This document shows, piece after piece, positions 11,836 through 22,825 of a stretch of 64,000 nucleotides of DNA. Within the stretch, counting starts at the first letter, position 1, and each line of letters opens with the position of its first letter. Below the pieces are notes generated by a model that was not told where the DNA came from, did no database searches, and saw nothing but the letters and a program-made list of their open reading frames with translations. The translations under genes were made by a program, and so were the position numbers. This DNA comes from Deroplatys truncata (lineage: Eukaryota > Arthropoda > Insecta > Mantodea > Mantidae): the NCBI GenBank assembly GCA_030765065.1, contig CM060977.1, forward strand, positions 97,109,795 to 97,173,794. The letters run 5' to 3'.

Positions 11836-12195
11836 AGTGTGTGATTCAGAGTGTTTTTTAAATTTTATATGTATGTATATAGTGTGGTGATTATAAAAAA
11901 TAGTTGTTTTCTGGTCGACACTGCAAGTCACGTATACAGTCCAGGTATTTTTCTAGAGAGCATGTACGGTCTTATGACCCATGTGATTGTGTTATGCAAT
12001 TAACATAATACTAAATACTTAATAAATACCACCACTACTACTACCACCTACAGACCGGCGAGACGCGGCGGTACGAGTGCCTCCTGGCACATATAACTAT
12101 CCGGGGATTAGGCTAATGGTCGGTCTCCCTCCAAAATAATGAGCTTGCGTAAAAATAGCCAGTGTGGCATAATAGCCCATTATGTGCCGCTTACC

Positions 12196-12571
12196 TGTTC
12201 CGGAATATTCGTTTCGGCGTGTTATAGTAGCTTCCTTCTTAGAAACTTCCATTTTGTACACGGGATCTATTTAAGGAGCTGCTCTTTCCCGGACAGTTTA
12301 GTTCAGTTAGTCAAGAAGTGACGAAGTGAAAAGTGTACAGTGCAGTTTAGTTGTGAGTTGACTCGACGGATTAGTTGCGTTGTGTTCCAAATGTGTGCCT
12401 AAAAGTGGCTAAAGTGGAACTTTGGTGCTAAGCTGAGTGCCGAAGCGATGCTTAAAGTTGTTTCGCAGTAACTTGTGTTTGATTAATAATATAAAAGTTC
12501 AGAAATAAAGACCTAAGTATTCTTGTTTTCTCTTGTTTTAATGCACTTAAACCTTGTATTACAATGCTACA
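12196..12571 (+). mobile_element. Solo LTR, 376 bp
   Basis: Starts TGTTCCGGAAT and ends AATGCTACA. It is flanked by TTACC on the left and TTACG on the right, a 5-base duplication with one mismatch. Inside are a TATTTAAG box near 12269, a TCAGTT initiator-like site near 12303 and an AATAAA-like signal near 12505. No interior is present, so it is a recombination product, old enough for one duplication mismatch. Gypsy versus BEL cannot be decided. Confidence 0.6.
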
Positions 12572-12579
12572 TTACGCTT

Positions 12580-12968
12580 TACCTAATGTTGGATTTTTAT
12601 TGCCGTTCAATGGCGGCAATATCTGTAACCTTCGTCTCCATCTTACAGATAAAAGCTCTCATATAAACATCGCAGCTGTCGTCCAGTTTAGGGAGACATG
12701 CAAATAATTCTTCAATCCGTTTCTCTAGAAGCACAAATTATGTTGTAATGGTTTAACCTTTCCTTGTGTACCAATTCTAGCAAAACTCTTTCAAAGGGAT
12801 GGTATCCGAATATTCGAATCACCCCTTAATTTCACATCGTTCATTATTTCATTTTTGTGTCTCTGAATCGTTTTTCAGGTCAGTCATATGGAGAACTGAT
12901 ACTGGCTGGGTGGAATCAAAGTTTCGTTATCAGAAGGTGTAAACCTTAATGAACATAAACACTATTAT
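12580..12968 (+). repeat. Rep-B copy 2, right half
   Basis: Matches 5945-6290: TTCGTCTCCAT, AAGCTCTCATATA, CCTTGTGTACCAAT, GTTTTTCAGG and GGTGGAATCAAAG. The left half is at 9926-10115. The LINE and the solo LTR both entered the interval between them. Confidence 0.65.
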
Positions 12969-12970
12969 GC

Positions 12971-14414
12971 GGTCCAAATCTCTTGACGTTTGAGGCATGT
13001 CCACTAACACAGCACTAGCGAATGACAGCAGTGCGGCGTTGCCTTATGCAGATAGTACACCTCGCCTCTGGTAAAACTGTAATTGCAATATCATGTGCGC
13101 GCATGCATATTCATATTTCAGAAAAGGAACAAGTAGGATAAAAAACGAAGTTTTTCTGAACAAGTACAAAAAATCATATTTTTGCACATAATGGTTCGCC
13201 ATTAATTTAGTTATTCTTCGTGTTGTTTAAACGGACACTTTTAATTATAGTTATGCTTGTAATAGTAATAAATTCATTGCTGTCGTATTTATTTCATATA
13301 TTATTATGTCATAGACATAATTATTAGTTAATAATGTGCAATTCTCCATGTCCTAAATATAGTTATCCCACAAGGTTTTCCAATAAAGCTACAAAATCAT
13401 CATGAAAATCCTTGACGCAGCTCTATAAAAACCATACATGACGTATTTTTAATAAACAACTCATGTATGGTTTTGTTTCACAGAATAATATCACTGAAGA
13501 CCAATGATTAAGTGCATTTTAATGGTTACTGTGCTTACTTCTGCATAATGCCGAGCCCTAGAACCAAGTAAGTATCCGTTACATGAGAAGAATGTGTTGT
13601 GTTTTTTACAACATTCAACACGTTTTCATGGAATGCACTATCAAAAAATAAAGAAATAAAATAAAAATAAAGGTCATGTAAAGAATAGGCCAGACTTTAA
13701 GCAAAGAATCGGCAACTGTCATCACACTCTCGAGAAAACATCAGTAATGGAATTTATTGCACCATTGACACGATTGCTCAAGCTGAAAACATCGGTAAAA
13801 CATTGACAAAGCAAAAATATTGCTGGTGTAACTTTTACAGCGCGCTTGCTGGAAGGTTAAACAACTCAGTTGTGAATTCAACTGCTGTGTACAGTTCTTG
13901 CAATTAAATACTTTGTCCTAGCATTTATAAGTTACTCTCGATTAAAATGTCGTTTAGTAAGGCCAGTAGTGCCAGTGGATATAGTAGTAAAGTTACGACT
14001 GTGTAATTTCTTTAAAAGGTATGCCAACGAAGAAAAACCGCAAAATATTAAATTCACAAAACGTCAAGAACTTATGGATGAGGCGTATCATTAAGTACAT
14101 CAGCTGTTTGACGATTTCGAAAAAGATCTTGTACGGCACAGTATTTTTAATGTTATGATAAACGTGATGTCGATGACGATGATATGCCGTTAACTGTGCC
14201 ACTTGAATAACAAAGGACGTATAGAAAGGTGTGGTTTATATTTCTCTGTTTGTGTATTACATTTTCATTATTTTGTTTTTGTATTCTTGTAGTTAAGTGA
14301 GCATTGCGATGACATTTATAACAAACGCGTAACGTTCTGACGAAACGAAGTGAAGTGTATCAATCACGCAGTCTCTGTGTCTTGGTTGTCACGAAACGTC
14401 AAGAGATTTGGACC
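12971..14414. mobile_element. Element with 21-bp terminal inverted repeats
   Basis: GGTCCAAATCTC then TTGACGTTT at 12971-12991 is repeated perfectly in reverse complement at 14394-14414, 1.4 kb apart. Both sides share further imperfect outer bases (TATTA). This is the signature of a DNA transposon. The interior has no long frame and no transposase motif that I recognise, so it is probably non-autonomous. A clean target duplication was not found, and the superfamily is unknown. Confidence 0.6.
13427..13474. repeat. Perfect 14-bp hairpin
   Basis: AAAACCATACATGA and its exact reverse complement are separated by about 19 bases inside the TIR element. It could be a relic of a smaller insertion or a structural element. 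Confidence 0.7.
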
Positions 14415-14444
14415 ACACAGTAATACGATCTGGAACTGGACTGT

Positions 14445-14940
14445 GCTAGAATAGAAAATGGAGGGGATACCTAGCACTGCATACAGTTAAGGAAGCCATT
14501 GTGCGTACACCACCAGGAGGAACGGCTGAGGTTAAGGGAACCGCAGGAAACACACCGGTTGAAGTGCGAAGTCGGCCAAATTGACAGAGACCCGCAGAGT
14601 TCTCTAACAGTTCCAGGCTTGACCATCCGGCTATGGAAGGACCGCTCGAAGACGTTCCTCCAGTGGGACCGGGGGGAAAAGGCTCCAAAGCGCAAGTGTC
14701 TGCGCCATCTGCCCGACGCCGACCGCTCTACCCTTGAGTCAACCTGATACATGAAAGGAGAGTAAATGGAGAAGAGAGAAGAGCCTTGGTAAAATACATT
14801 GCTCCAGCATTCTCTTTTGCCAACCAGGGAAAACCACGAAATATCCCTGGTCAGAGAGGGCAGCCGCCGGGAATTGAACCCGGAGCCTCTCGAATGCGAG
14901 CGTCACACGTTATCGCGGAGGCATCTCGCTAGGTAGGAGA
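14445..14940 (-). mobile_element. SINE-alpha, reverse
   Basis: Read on the minus strand, a tRNA-like head (GATAACGTGTG, then B box GGTTCAATTCCC) is followed by ACCAGGGATATTTCGTGG and a GC-richer body with CCTGGAACTGTTAGAGAACT and GGTGGTGTACGCAC. The whole unit aligns with the forward copy at 59315-59805. Several open frames cross it but none is a gene. Confidence 0.8.
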
Positions 14941-15221
14941 TACCCTTAATGTGAAAATTGCAGTAAAATAATGTCTGAATATTAGCACAGTGTACCAAAT
15001 TTAGCCGAATTTCAATTGGTTGAGAACATAATCGGCTGATACTGCGCCTGACGCACACTATGCTGTCAATACTTAAACGGGTTTAATAAGTATTAGCTGA
15101 ATTTATTTTTGTTGCGCACATGAACACAATCTGGATAACAAAGTGGTGATTAATGTAATCTACTTTCAGCCGAAGTTATTATACACCAATAAGCGCTCTC
15201 CACTGTTGTATTCCTTTGGGG

Positions 15222-15261
<40 letters not shown>

Positions 15262-15714
15262 CCGAGACAGGGAGAGATTAGGTGTGCTTCTGCATGTTTG
15301 ACAGAGTATAAAAGGATAAACGTAATCACTTTGCTGTTGTTGTCGACATTATTGATGAAGGTCATGCTGTGTTTCATCATTGCGGTGGTAAACAGCGGAC
15401 GGCACATTTGCAAGTTTGCGAAACATAAATTGCTTATTCTATTTGCGGGTCGCAATCATAAAATATGCATTTACTACTGCGAAAACAGACCCCAGAATAT
15501 ATAACTAAATTTCGTCTGCATCTGCAGCTTTATTTTCAAATTTAGATGTTTACATTTCACAGCTAATACCACCAGTAATTTTCAAAACATTCATTTGATC
15601 TAAAGGATTTGAAAATCAAGAGCTACTTGCTAGGATGATTTCACGAACTTTAACCTACAATTGTGATTGCTAAAACGGGCAAATTACTTATGCTTACTCG
15701 CGATTATAAACGTC
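14941..15714. other. No recognisable gene; one microsatellite
   Basis: AT-rich sequence whose only clear feature is the (GT)n run at 15225-15260. Confidence 0.4.
15225..15260 (+). repeat. (GT)n microsatellite
   Basis: About 18 GT units. Unlike several other GT runs in the window it does not lie in a Rep-A copy. Confidence 0.95.
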
Positions 15715-15935
15715 TTTTTTACTTTCTCTACTATGTGCTATAAGTAGAGGGAGTATTGTATTCACTAAAACCTTGCATGTCAAGATTTCACCGAAAATAC
15801 ACATTCTGAGGCCCCCGGAAGCCAAAAAAGAAATGCAATTTCGCTTTATCCACTACATACTACAGTAAGCTGAGGAATTTTATATTCCATCCAAAAATTC
15901 GATGTCGAGATTTTACAAGAAATACAGGTGTATCA
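15715..15935 (+). repeat. Two Rep-A 5' ends in tandem
   Basis: Two truncated starts follow each other. The first has CTACTATGTGCTATAAGTAG and AAGATTTCACCG; the second has CACTACATACTACAGTAAG and AAAATTCGATGTCGAGA. Neither continues into the Rep-A body. Confidence 0.7.
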
Positions 15936-16115
15936 GACAGAATCATCCGATTTCACAAGCCTATATCTTTTGCTTACATGCACATGAACCTTGAGATACA
16001 TTTTATTTCATAGCGTAATTATTTATGGAAGATACAATTCATTAAATAAAGAAATTATAGTAAGAGAAGTAAATAATTACAGTAAGTAACATCCGTATAT
16101 TAAATCAGTGTATAA

Positions 16116-16841
16116 TGTAACAGTGATTGATTTGTGCCATTCCAGCCTCCCTTCTACACCGCAGTATGTCTGGCCAGCTCATTACACCAAGAAAGATCCA
16201 GACCGATGTCGTCGCCCATAGCGTGGTTCTGGTAGCACATTAAGGTCGTCAGGAGACATGATTGGCTAGCAAGTTCACGTCTTTGCTCGCTGCGACATCT
16301 ACATCAGCGGCAGCTCTGGTAATCTTCCCCGGCAGGACGAGGTATCGAGGAGACAGCCAGCGAGAGCTTTCGGCTCTGTAGCATTCGGCGCGTTTCGGCG
16401 TATGCAGCCAAGGGTAACGTTTCGGCACTTTCCAAATTTAACATTATCTTTTTTTCGTAATTAGTCTAAATTTATGTCCTAGCGCTTGGCTTGCTTCAGT
16501 ATTATTTCATAGGAGAAGCATACATTATAATTGGGGCATATTTGTTTGCGATAGCAGCAACATTTAGACGCTGTGTGTTAATGACATTTTAAAACTTCAT
16601 GTGGTGAAGGAGAGAAATTGTGATATTTTAAGTGAAAGAAATATAAATCTTGGATTCTTGAAAGTTGAATGTCCACAAGCTTGAATTTATCACAGTCAAA
16701 CTATTAAGATTTTACAATAAATCGTTATCAACTTTGTTTCTTGAATGCTGTGAATCCTAGCTCCAAAATATACTTCCTTGTTCCACGGTTGTGATACATT
16801 TATCCTTTATCCTAATGCCCCAGGCCCAAGTGAGCGTTACA
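16116..16841 (+). mobile_element. Candidate solo LTR, 726 bp
   Basis: Begins TGTAACAGTGATTG and ends GTGAGCGTTACA, giving TG...CA with a TGTAAC/GTTACA inverted pair. It has an AATAAA-type signal near 16715 and a GC-richer first half, as in U3. The right flank is a (GATT)n run, and no target duplication is visible, so the boundary or the class may be wrong. Confidence 0.4.
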
Positions 16842-16990
16842 GATTGATTGATTGATTGATAATATATAATTTATACATAATTGTATATTTTTATAATAAT
16901 TATGTATAATGTAACAAGAGAAAATAGGAACGAGATTATCGAAGGGAATATGAAGATTCAAAATTCAATTTTCGATTTTATTCAACAGAA

Positions 16991-17121
16991 ACAATGAGAA
17001 TGTATGGTCATGCTAAAACAAAGGAAGATGAAAGATTCAACAAAAGAATAATGGAGCGGAACCACCAGGAAGGAGGAGAAAAGGAAGACTGCATAGCACG
17101 TGGATTCAAGGAATTAGAGGG
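16991..17121 (+). pseudogene. LINE ORF2 extreme C-terminal remnant
   Basis: One frame reads RMYGHAKTKEDERFNKRI; a shifted frame continues with STWIQGIRE. Together these match the well-known LINE C-terminal pattern of RxxGHxxR followed by basic residues and RxxWxxGIRE, seen in arthropod non-LTR elements. A frameshift lies between the two parts. The LTR at 17122 starts immediately after, so the LINE remnant was the insertion target. Confidence 0.5.
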
Positions 17122-18004
17122 TGAGGCAGTATTTTTAACACTTAAATGATTTCAGTCAAGTTATATAATATGTAAATTTAATAACAGCCCGCCTTGAAGC
17201 AATATGTGTATGTAATAATTTGTAAAATGTATGTAAAAGTCATTGCATATGCTTATATTATTGATCCATGTGTAATAATGTTATGTCAATATATTATGTA
17301 ATTCAATAATGTAGGAGCTGCGAGAAATAGGTTTAAAGTTGCTAACAATGAGGTCACAATGAGGTTGCCTTGAGGCAGTAATGAGTAAGGAAGTTTAAAT
17401 GTTACTAGTCATTATTAGAGCCGCATAATGTAAATTTTGAGACAATTTAAAAAAAAATAGCCAATCAACAACCAGAAAAAGCTTTAGTTAAATAAATGTA
17501 TTCTATTGGATTAGGAATAGGCAATCAGAGACTTGAAATACAGAAACTTACAAGTTTAGACGGGTGAAATCAAGTCAGTTGCCTGCAGACAGTGCTCATA
17601 ACTGGGTGCGTTGCTTGTGCGTCCTCGAGAGATTTAATACGTATTCGTGTGAGACAAAAAATAAATTTACGTGTTAAAAAGTACAAGTAATTAATTAAAA
17701 GAATCTCACAGCTCTCTATATCAGTGAAGTGTTATTTAAATCGTATCAAGTAAAAGGAGTGAAGTAAAATTAAAATCTGTGTAAGCCTACATTCTTGTTG
17801 CACCAAAACCCTGCCAAGATATCCCTGTCTCTAAAATAAATACTGACGCAGCCGAGGCCAACATAAATATATAATATTTAAAGAAACAGTTTAATTACAA
17901 AGTTAATATTTCTTTTAAACTTGGGGCAAAGGCCACCTGAAAGTAACATTTGGGGCGAAGGCTACCGGAAACTGTTTACCATACGTGCTGTTGCAACTAC
18001 TACA
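17122..18004 (+). mobile_element. LTR of a second family, copy 1
   Basis: Starts TGAGGCAGTATTTTTAACAC and aligns along its length with 44229-45127. Both contain CTCTCTATATCA, GTGTAAGCCTACATTCTT, CTGACGCAG and two tandem GGGGCgAAGGCtACCgGAAA-like units. It ends in CA directly before AGTTCGGCTCCC, a primer-binding-like motif. Text beyond the motif is also shared for about 30 bases. Divergence between the two copies is moderate, so both are old. Confidence 0.65.
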
Positions 18005-18900
18005 AGTTCGGCTCCCCAACAGTTGAAATATAATACAGCTCCTTCAATACAAGCTACTTCAAGGGTAAATTATAAATTAGGAAGTTAAAGATTTATAGTC
18101 CAACAGGTACTAATGGAGAAAAGTAATAAGATTTAAAAACTGTAACATTGAATGCCGGAAAAACGTTTGAGCATTGTAAATCCAGAAATATATATACTGA
18201 TACAAGCTTGAGTTGAGAGATTCTTCCGGAAAGAAGAAGGTAAATAAGTCATGATAACCAAAGTCATTAATATCAGCCGAGGTTGGAACACATTAGCTTA
18301 AAAGTTCTGGGAATGACTTTAGAGTTAAATTCAGTACATTTGCAGAGTCTCGTAGACCAATTCTGTAAGAGAAAAAGTGGATGAAATTCTCAGAGTTGGG
18401 GGAGGTAACCCTCTTAGTAAAGGTTGGAGACGCACACGTAAGAATTGAAGACTGGATCCGCGTATGAAGGGATGTCGATGGGGAGTAATGAAGTAAGCGG
18501 AGCTAAAATTAATAAATGTTCGTGAAATTTTAATCACAGGTACATTCGCATTTTGGCACACACTGTCTCTTGATACTTACTCAACTAAAGATATGATTAC
18601 GCGTGTGTTATTTAAGCGCCTAGTGAAGCGCTTGCGTGTGTAAGATTTGGCGGCTATTGCGAGGGATCTTTCCGGTAAGCATTTTAGCGACTCACAGTAA
18701 GATACCCTTCTAGTTTCTTTTATTGCGGAAACAGCTATTTCAAACCATAAAATTGATAGTGCAAAAGTTTCCAGGTAAATTAGTTCAACTGTTATAGTTT
18801 TGAGTGCTACGATTCATAATCAGCTTCATTCTTTATCTTCAAATGGTCGACAATTGCCTCAGTACCTCAAGTATAAGATAAAATTAAATGTATAAATCAA
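18005..18900. other. Possible LTR-element leader, otherwise featureless
   Basis: The first 35 bases continue the similarity to the region after 45127. The rest has no recognisable coding or repeat content; a 76-codon frame at 18331-18561 has no family resemblance. Confidence 0.35.
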
Positions 18901-18923
18901 TTTAAAGTGATGTTTTCCTTTAG

Positions 18924-19031
18924 CAAAACACTCACGCAAACCCTGTGAGAAGGATCTCATAGATTTACCACTGGAGCAGCTGGCGTATGGGACAGCAAAC
19001 GAGCTACAAGATAACATCTTCATTGAAGCAG
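18924..19031 (+). CDS. Candidate internal exon of a host gene
   Basis: A polypyrimidine run and acceptor (TGTTTTCCTTTAG) end at 18923, and the donor CAG|GTAAAGT follows 19031. The 108 bases between are open in one frame (phase 2 in, phase 1 out) and encode 35 whole residues beginning KHSRKPCEKD and ending LQDNIFIEA. The base composition is clearly less AT-rich than its surroundings, and codon use looks protein-like (CTG, GAG, CAG). The other two forward frames contain stops. I do not recognise the protein. No partner exon was found in the window, as expected for genes with long repeat-filled introns. Chance occurrence of two good splice sites around an open 108-base stretch is possible, so this remains a candidate. 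Confidence 0.45.
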
Positions 19032-19328
19032 GTAAAGTATACTGCTTCGCAATTGTCGCACCATCGCGGTATCATCGGAATTGCTTCACACTGCTGCATC
19101 ATCGTGTCGCATCCAAATTGCGGACTATGGTTTTTTATCATGTTATAGGTCAGGACTACAAAGTTTCATTTACCTCACTTGAAAGCATTTAGAAAATATT
19201 CAGTCCGGGACACACGACGTACCTACATTTAGCTAAAGTTAAGCTCATCCCATGCTTGCGTGAGTATGTCTCTCTGGTCTTACTGTAGCCACTGATGTTT
19301 GCCCACAGTTGTTGGAAGGGGGGCACAT

Positions 19329-19331
<3 letters not shown>

Positions 19332-19381
<50 letters not shown>
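19332..19381. repeat. (TA)n microsatellite
   Basis: About 24 TA units next to the left end of the mariner remnant. Confidence 0.95.
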
Positions 19382-19383
<2 letters not shown>

Positions 19384-19439
19384 GAAACCAGGCAAAGATG
19401 GAGGTCAATGGTGCAATGCAAGTTGCATAAGAACCTTAT

Positions 19440-20560
19440 GGTCAATATACTTAGTATGTTCAACAAACATGCTGTAACTGATGCTATAAAATCTTTTATG
19501 AATAATTGAAACAAAATAAATGTTCTGTGTTTCTATGTAGTCTCCATTAAGAGCAATATGTTTGGCCCACCTTCTCATCAGCTTTTGGAAAACGTCTTCA
19601 GGTCCACTTTTCATAAGCGCTGCAAAATCGCCTCTAAAGTTCACTGCTCATTCCCGGAGTCAAAACGTCGTCCTTTGAGATATTTTTTGTCAGCTGGAAA
19701 ATGAAACTTCACACGGTGCCAGGTGGGTGGGGAACCGTGGAGATGCCTTTCTTGGCCAGAAACGCTATAACAGCTGTTAAGGACGTGCATGGTCGGGGTG
19801 AAGCTTCCACTTGTCAACCACATCTCTCCATCTTTTAGATGTGATCTTCAATCAGTTGGTGAAGAACATTACTATAATAGTCTGCAGGCACTGTCTGAGC
19901 TCTGCCGACCTGATTTATCTGCACCATGCCACGATAATAAAAGTGTGGTCACTGATGCCTTATTTGAGATTTGTGGACGCGTCTTTTTGGGGTGTGTTTG
20001 CCTCTTTTTGACCATTTCTTTGCTCTGTCTCTTCGTTTCTGGTCCATAGTAGTACACCTATGACTTATTGGCAGTGAATATTTTCCACCAGTCATCCTCC
20101 TTCTTGGACGCATTGTTTCCGTTGGTTGCACACATCAACTCGAATCTGCTTCTGAGCTGGAGTTAACACTTTGGGGATCCAGCGAGAACATACCTTTGAT
20201 ATGTTTAAATTATTCCTTAAAATTATGTGAGCACTTCCCATCGCTATGTCCAACATATTTGCAAGTTCTCTAACATTTGCACGGGGATCCGTGCACACGA
20301 TGATTGCAGGAGCGTTGATTGTGACTTATGCAAGATCTCAATTTTCCTTTCATTTTTAAATGCTTTATGACAACGGAAACATGCAGCACAAGGAACTAAT
20401 GACTCACCATATGCTCTACGAAGAACTTCAAGCGTTTCTGTAGCACTATTGTTTAGCAAAACACAAAACTTTATTACACAGCGTTGTTCTCTCATTTCAG
20501 ACATTTTACAGTTTAGAGGCGACTTCACTCCTTACCAACTTTAAACCTCTACTCCTGAAG
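19440..20560 (-). mobile_element. Mariner transposon, near full length, broken
   Basis: On the minus strand the fragments follow mariner transposase order. The N-terminus has MREQRCVIKFCVLL and a degenerate ACFRCHKAFKN (usual FRWHKRF). Next comes DPRANVRELANMLDI then KVCSRWIPKVLTPAQK, the family's helix-turn-helix and WVPKxLT signature. ETKRQSKEW-like text follows, then MVQINQVGRAQTV, KGRRFDSG and finally MKSGPEDVFQKLMRRWAKH with ALNGDYIE. The frame changes several times and stops are present, so no enzyme can be made. The terminal inverted repeats were not located with confidence. Confidence 0.8.
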
Positions 20561-20843
20561 AATGGTGGGGCTCAGAAAAATGTAGATAATAGTAACAATT
20601 TTATTTTATACCTACGAGTATAGATATTTATCTACAGATGGTAAGATTCATAATGTCCCTGAGATGTATAAATGTCAATCTCAGTCTTTATTGAACAACC
20701 TTCGTATCATTGCTGCTGAATGTATTCAATGTCTTGTTCGGGCACCTGTGGATTTTCTCTTGCATAAACAGTGTCTTGAAACTGCTGGTTCCAAAGTAGA
20801 TTGCTCTGAAGTGCTGTATTCCCGAAGCTCACACTGCCTATTA

Positions 20844-21543
20844 CGAGGGTAATCCAGAAAGTCCCAGACGTTTTGAAATAAACAATTAACAAAGCGCAAA
20901 TATGAACGTTTATTATCTACATTTGAAACGTACACTCTTAAGCTATTTTTCTGCATAATTGCCATTCCAATTGAGGCATTTATCACACAATGGCACAAGT
21001 GTTTCAATGCTCTCTGTAGAAATCTGCCGCCTGCGACTTCAACCACTGGTTTACACCGGCATGCAGTTCAGCGTCAGTATCAAAGCATATATTTGATGCA
21101 CCAAACTCTTGAAATTTGGGGAAAATGTTTCGAAAGTTCTGTAATAGTGAAACGAAAATTTTCACGAATTTTGTCATTGATTTGCATTGACAGTTCATCA
21201 GTCATAATATTAGACCTACCACTGCGATCCTCGTCGTGAGCATTGGTACGGCCATTTTTAAAATCAATGCACCATTGCCTGACTCGGCCTTCACTCATTA
21301 TTCCCTGCCCGTAAACATCACAAAGTTGACGATAAATTTCAATTGCTTTGTTCTTTTTAACCAACCGCACTTAACAAGTGGCGGGATTTTCTATTGCAGC
21401 GCACACTTTAATAACTCACAGAGAGCAGAGTAAGGAAGGCACCGTCCTCACAGCTGGAAGCGTACTGAATGTAAGATGAAGGCTCTAGCCCTATTCATCG
21501 CCACGATAGGCCAAATCGTCTGTGACCTTCTGGACTGCCCTCA
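20844..21543 (-). mobile_element. Internally deleted mariner with both ends
   Basis: CGAGGGTAATCCAGAAAGTC at the left end and the reverse complement of TGAGGGCAGTCCAGAAGGTC at the right end form imperfect terminal inverted repeats of about 27 bases. TA dinucleotides lie just outside both, matching mariner target duplication. Between them, the minus strand encodes a transposase N-terminus (YRQLCDVYGQGIMSEGRVRQW, split at the paired helix-turn-helix; FKNGRTNAHDEDRSGR; FTITELSKHFPQISR). It then jumps to the C-terminus (DTDAELHAGVNQWLKSQAA and, in another frame, LVPLCDKCLNWNGNY). The catalytic core is absent. At 700 bp it is about half the usual 1.3 kb. Confidence 0.85.
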
Positions 21544-21789
21544 TATAACTGATTTGCACCTGTTCAAATGGAGAATTTAAAATGCTTTTTCATTGCTGTG
21601 TATCGCCATCTTGACATTTTGTGGGTACTAAATGAGCTGCACCAAGAAGACTTTCACTAGGAACCATGTTAATCAGCAACTTTCAACTAGCGCCAATAAA
21701 AACCGATGTGCATTTTAAAATCGATCGTGAGGTTCTGTCTGCATTTATGTAGAAGCTAATTAGCCTTGTGAAAAGAGATGACGCTTTTT

Positions 21790-22820
21790 GAAACACCCTG
21801 TGCACGTTTTGAGGCTTCCTGAACCCAAAGCATTTTTATTCGCTGCACTACTTACATATAGTAAGTAGATAAAGTTTGTATTTCACCGAATACTTCGATG
21901 TCGAGATTTTAACGGAAATACGTGTTTTGAGATCCCCGGAAGCAGAAAAAAATTTACAGCTTCTACTACGTACATACTGTATGAAGAGGAAGTATGTATT
22001 CTACCGAAAAATTAGAAAACCAGCTTTCAGCGGAAAGACAGGTTTTGAGACACCTTGAATAAGAAAAGAAAAGGTAAACGTTTTTATAAAAATGTCCGCG
22101 CGCGCTTGTGTGTGTGCAACAGATAGCGCAACATCGACACATCCAGTAACAACCAAACTTAATATTTAGATTCAGCATCTTTCAAATATGCAGGATGAAG
22201 ATTTTCAGAAAAACTTCCCCTCAAGAAACGTTTTATATGAAGAACTTTTAGAAATTTTAGATTTTCTCAAAAGTGCCTCTAATGAATTTGATTAAAATAC
22301 CAAATATTAAAAATATTCACATGAAAAAAATTATATCTTGAATTTTCTGGTCATAGCCTTTAATGTCCTCTTCAATCGGACGAATTTTATATAATGTCGT
22401 ATAGCTGGTAAAAGTTGAGCGATAGCAAAAACGTAGTTCACAAAAATTCAGATCTGTTTAAAACAAAAACGTATTTAAATTACTTATTTTTGGCATTAGC
22501 CACTTCTGAGATATCCGTTAATAATGGTTCATTACTTTAATTATTTTCAGTTCCTGTCGACTTTCGGTTCCTGCTCACGATTAGATGGAAGAGAAATAGA
22601 GATTTTAGATCAGCATTTAGCGTCGAATTCTTAAACATTTGACTGTCGCTGTTACCCTTGTATCCATAACAACATGTGTAACGTTGCTATTTCTGCAAAG
22701 GTGCTTCTCGACTAAAATGAAGTAGACTGAAAAGTAAACTTCAGTAGAAGTACTTTTTATACACATTAATAAAGATATTTCACCTTCCCTATCACGTACC
22801 TCGTAGGTAGAGGAAGTATT
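21790..22820 (+). repeat. Rep-A pieces and one long copy
   Basis: Three Rep-A 5' ends occur in succession (near 21800, 21870 and 21975), and only the last continues through AAAATGTCCGCGCG, ATGTCGTATAGCTGG, TTTCTGAGATATCCG and GTCGCTGTTACCC to about 22780. Another start (CACGTACCTCGTAGGTAGAGG) follows at 22790 and is cut by the inverted LTR. The GT run is interrupted by CGCGCGCG in this copy. Confidence 0.75.
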
Positions 22821-22825
22821 ACAAC

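Larger units (their letters stand above)
10116..12050 (+). mobile_element. Non-LTR retrotransposon (LINE), 5'-truncated and decayed
   Basis: A 5'-truncated LINE with reverse-transcriptase fragments, a C-terminal zinc knuckle, a GT-rich 3' UTR and a tail of AATAAATACCACCACTACTA-type trinucleotides. It lies inside a Rep-B copy, which gives an age order. Related fragments occur at 37520-38010 and, less closely, 46698-47858. Confidence 0.8.

Noticed and set aside
14446-14752. Several overlapping open frames of 80-93 codons on both strands
   Set aside because: They fall in the GC-rich body of a SINE-alpha copy; open frames on both strands reflect composition, not coding.
16140-16440. GC-richer block as a possible exon
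   Set aside because: Frames are broken, and the block fits better as the front part of a candidate LTR with TGTAAC/GTTACA ends.
19332-19381. Coding frames of alternating Y and I residues
   Set aside because: They are translations of a (TA)n microsatellite.
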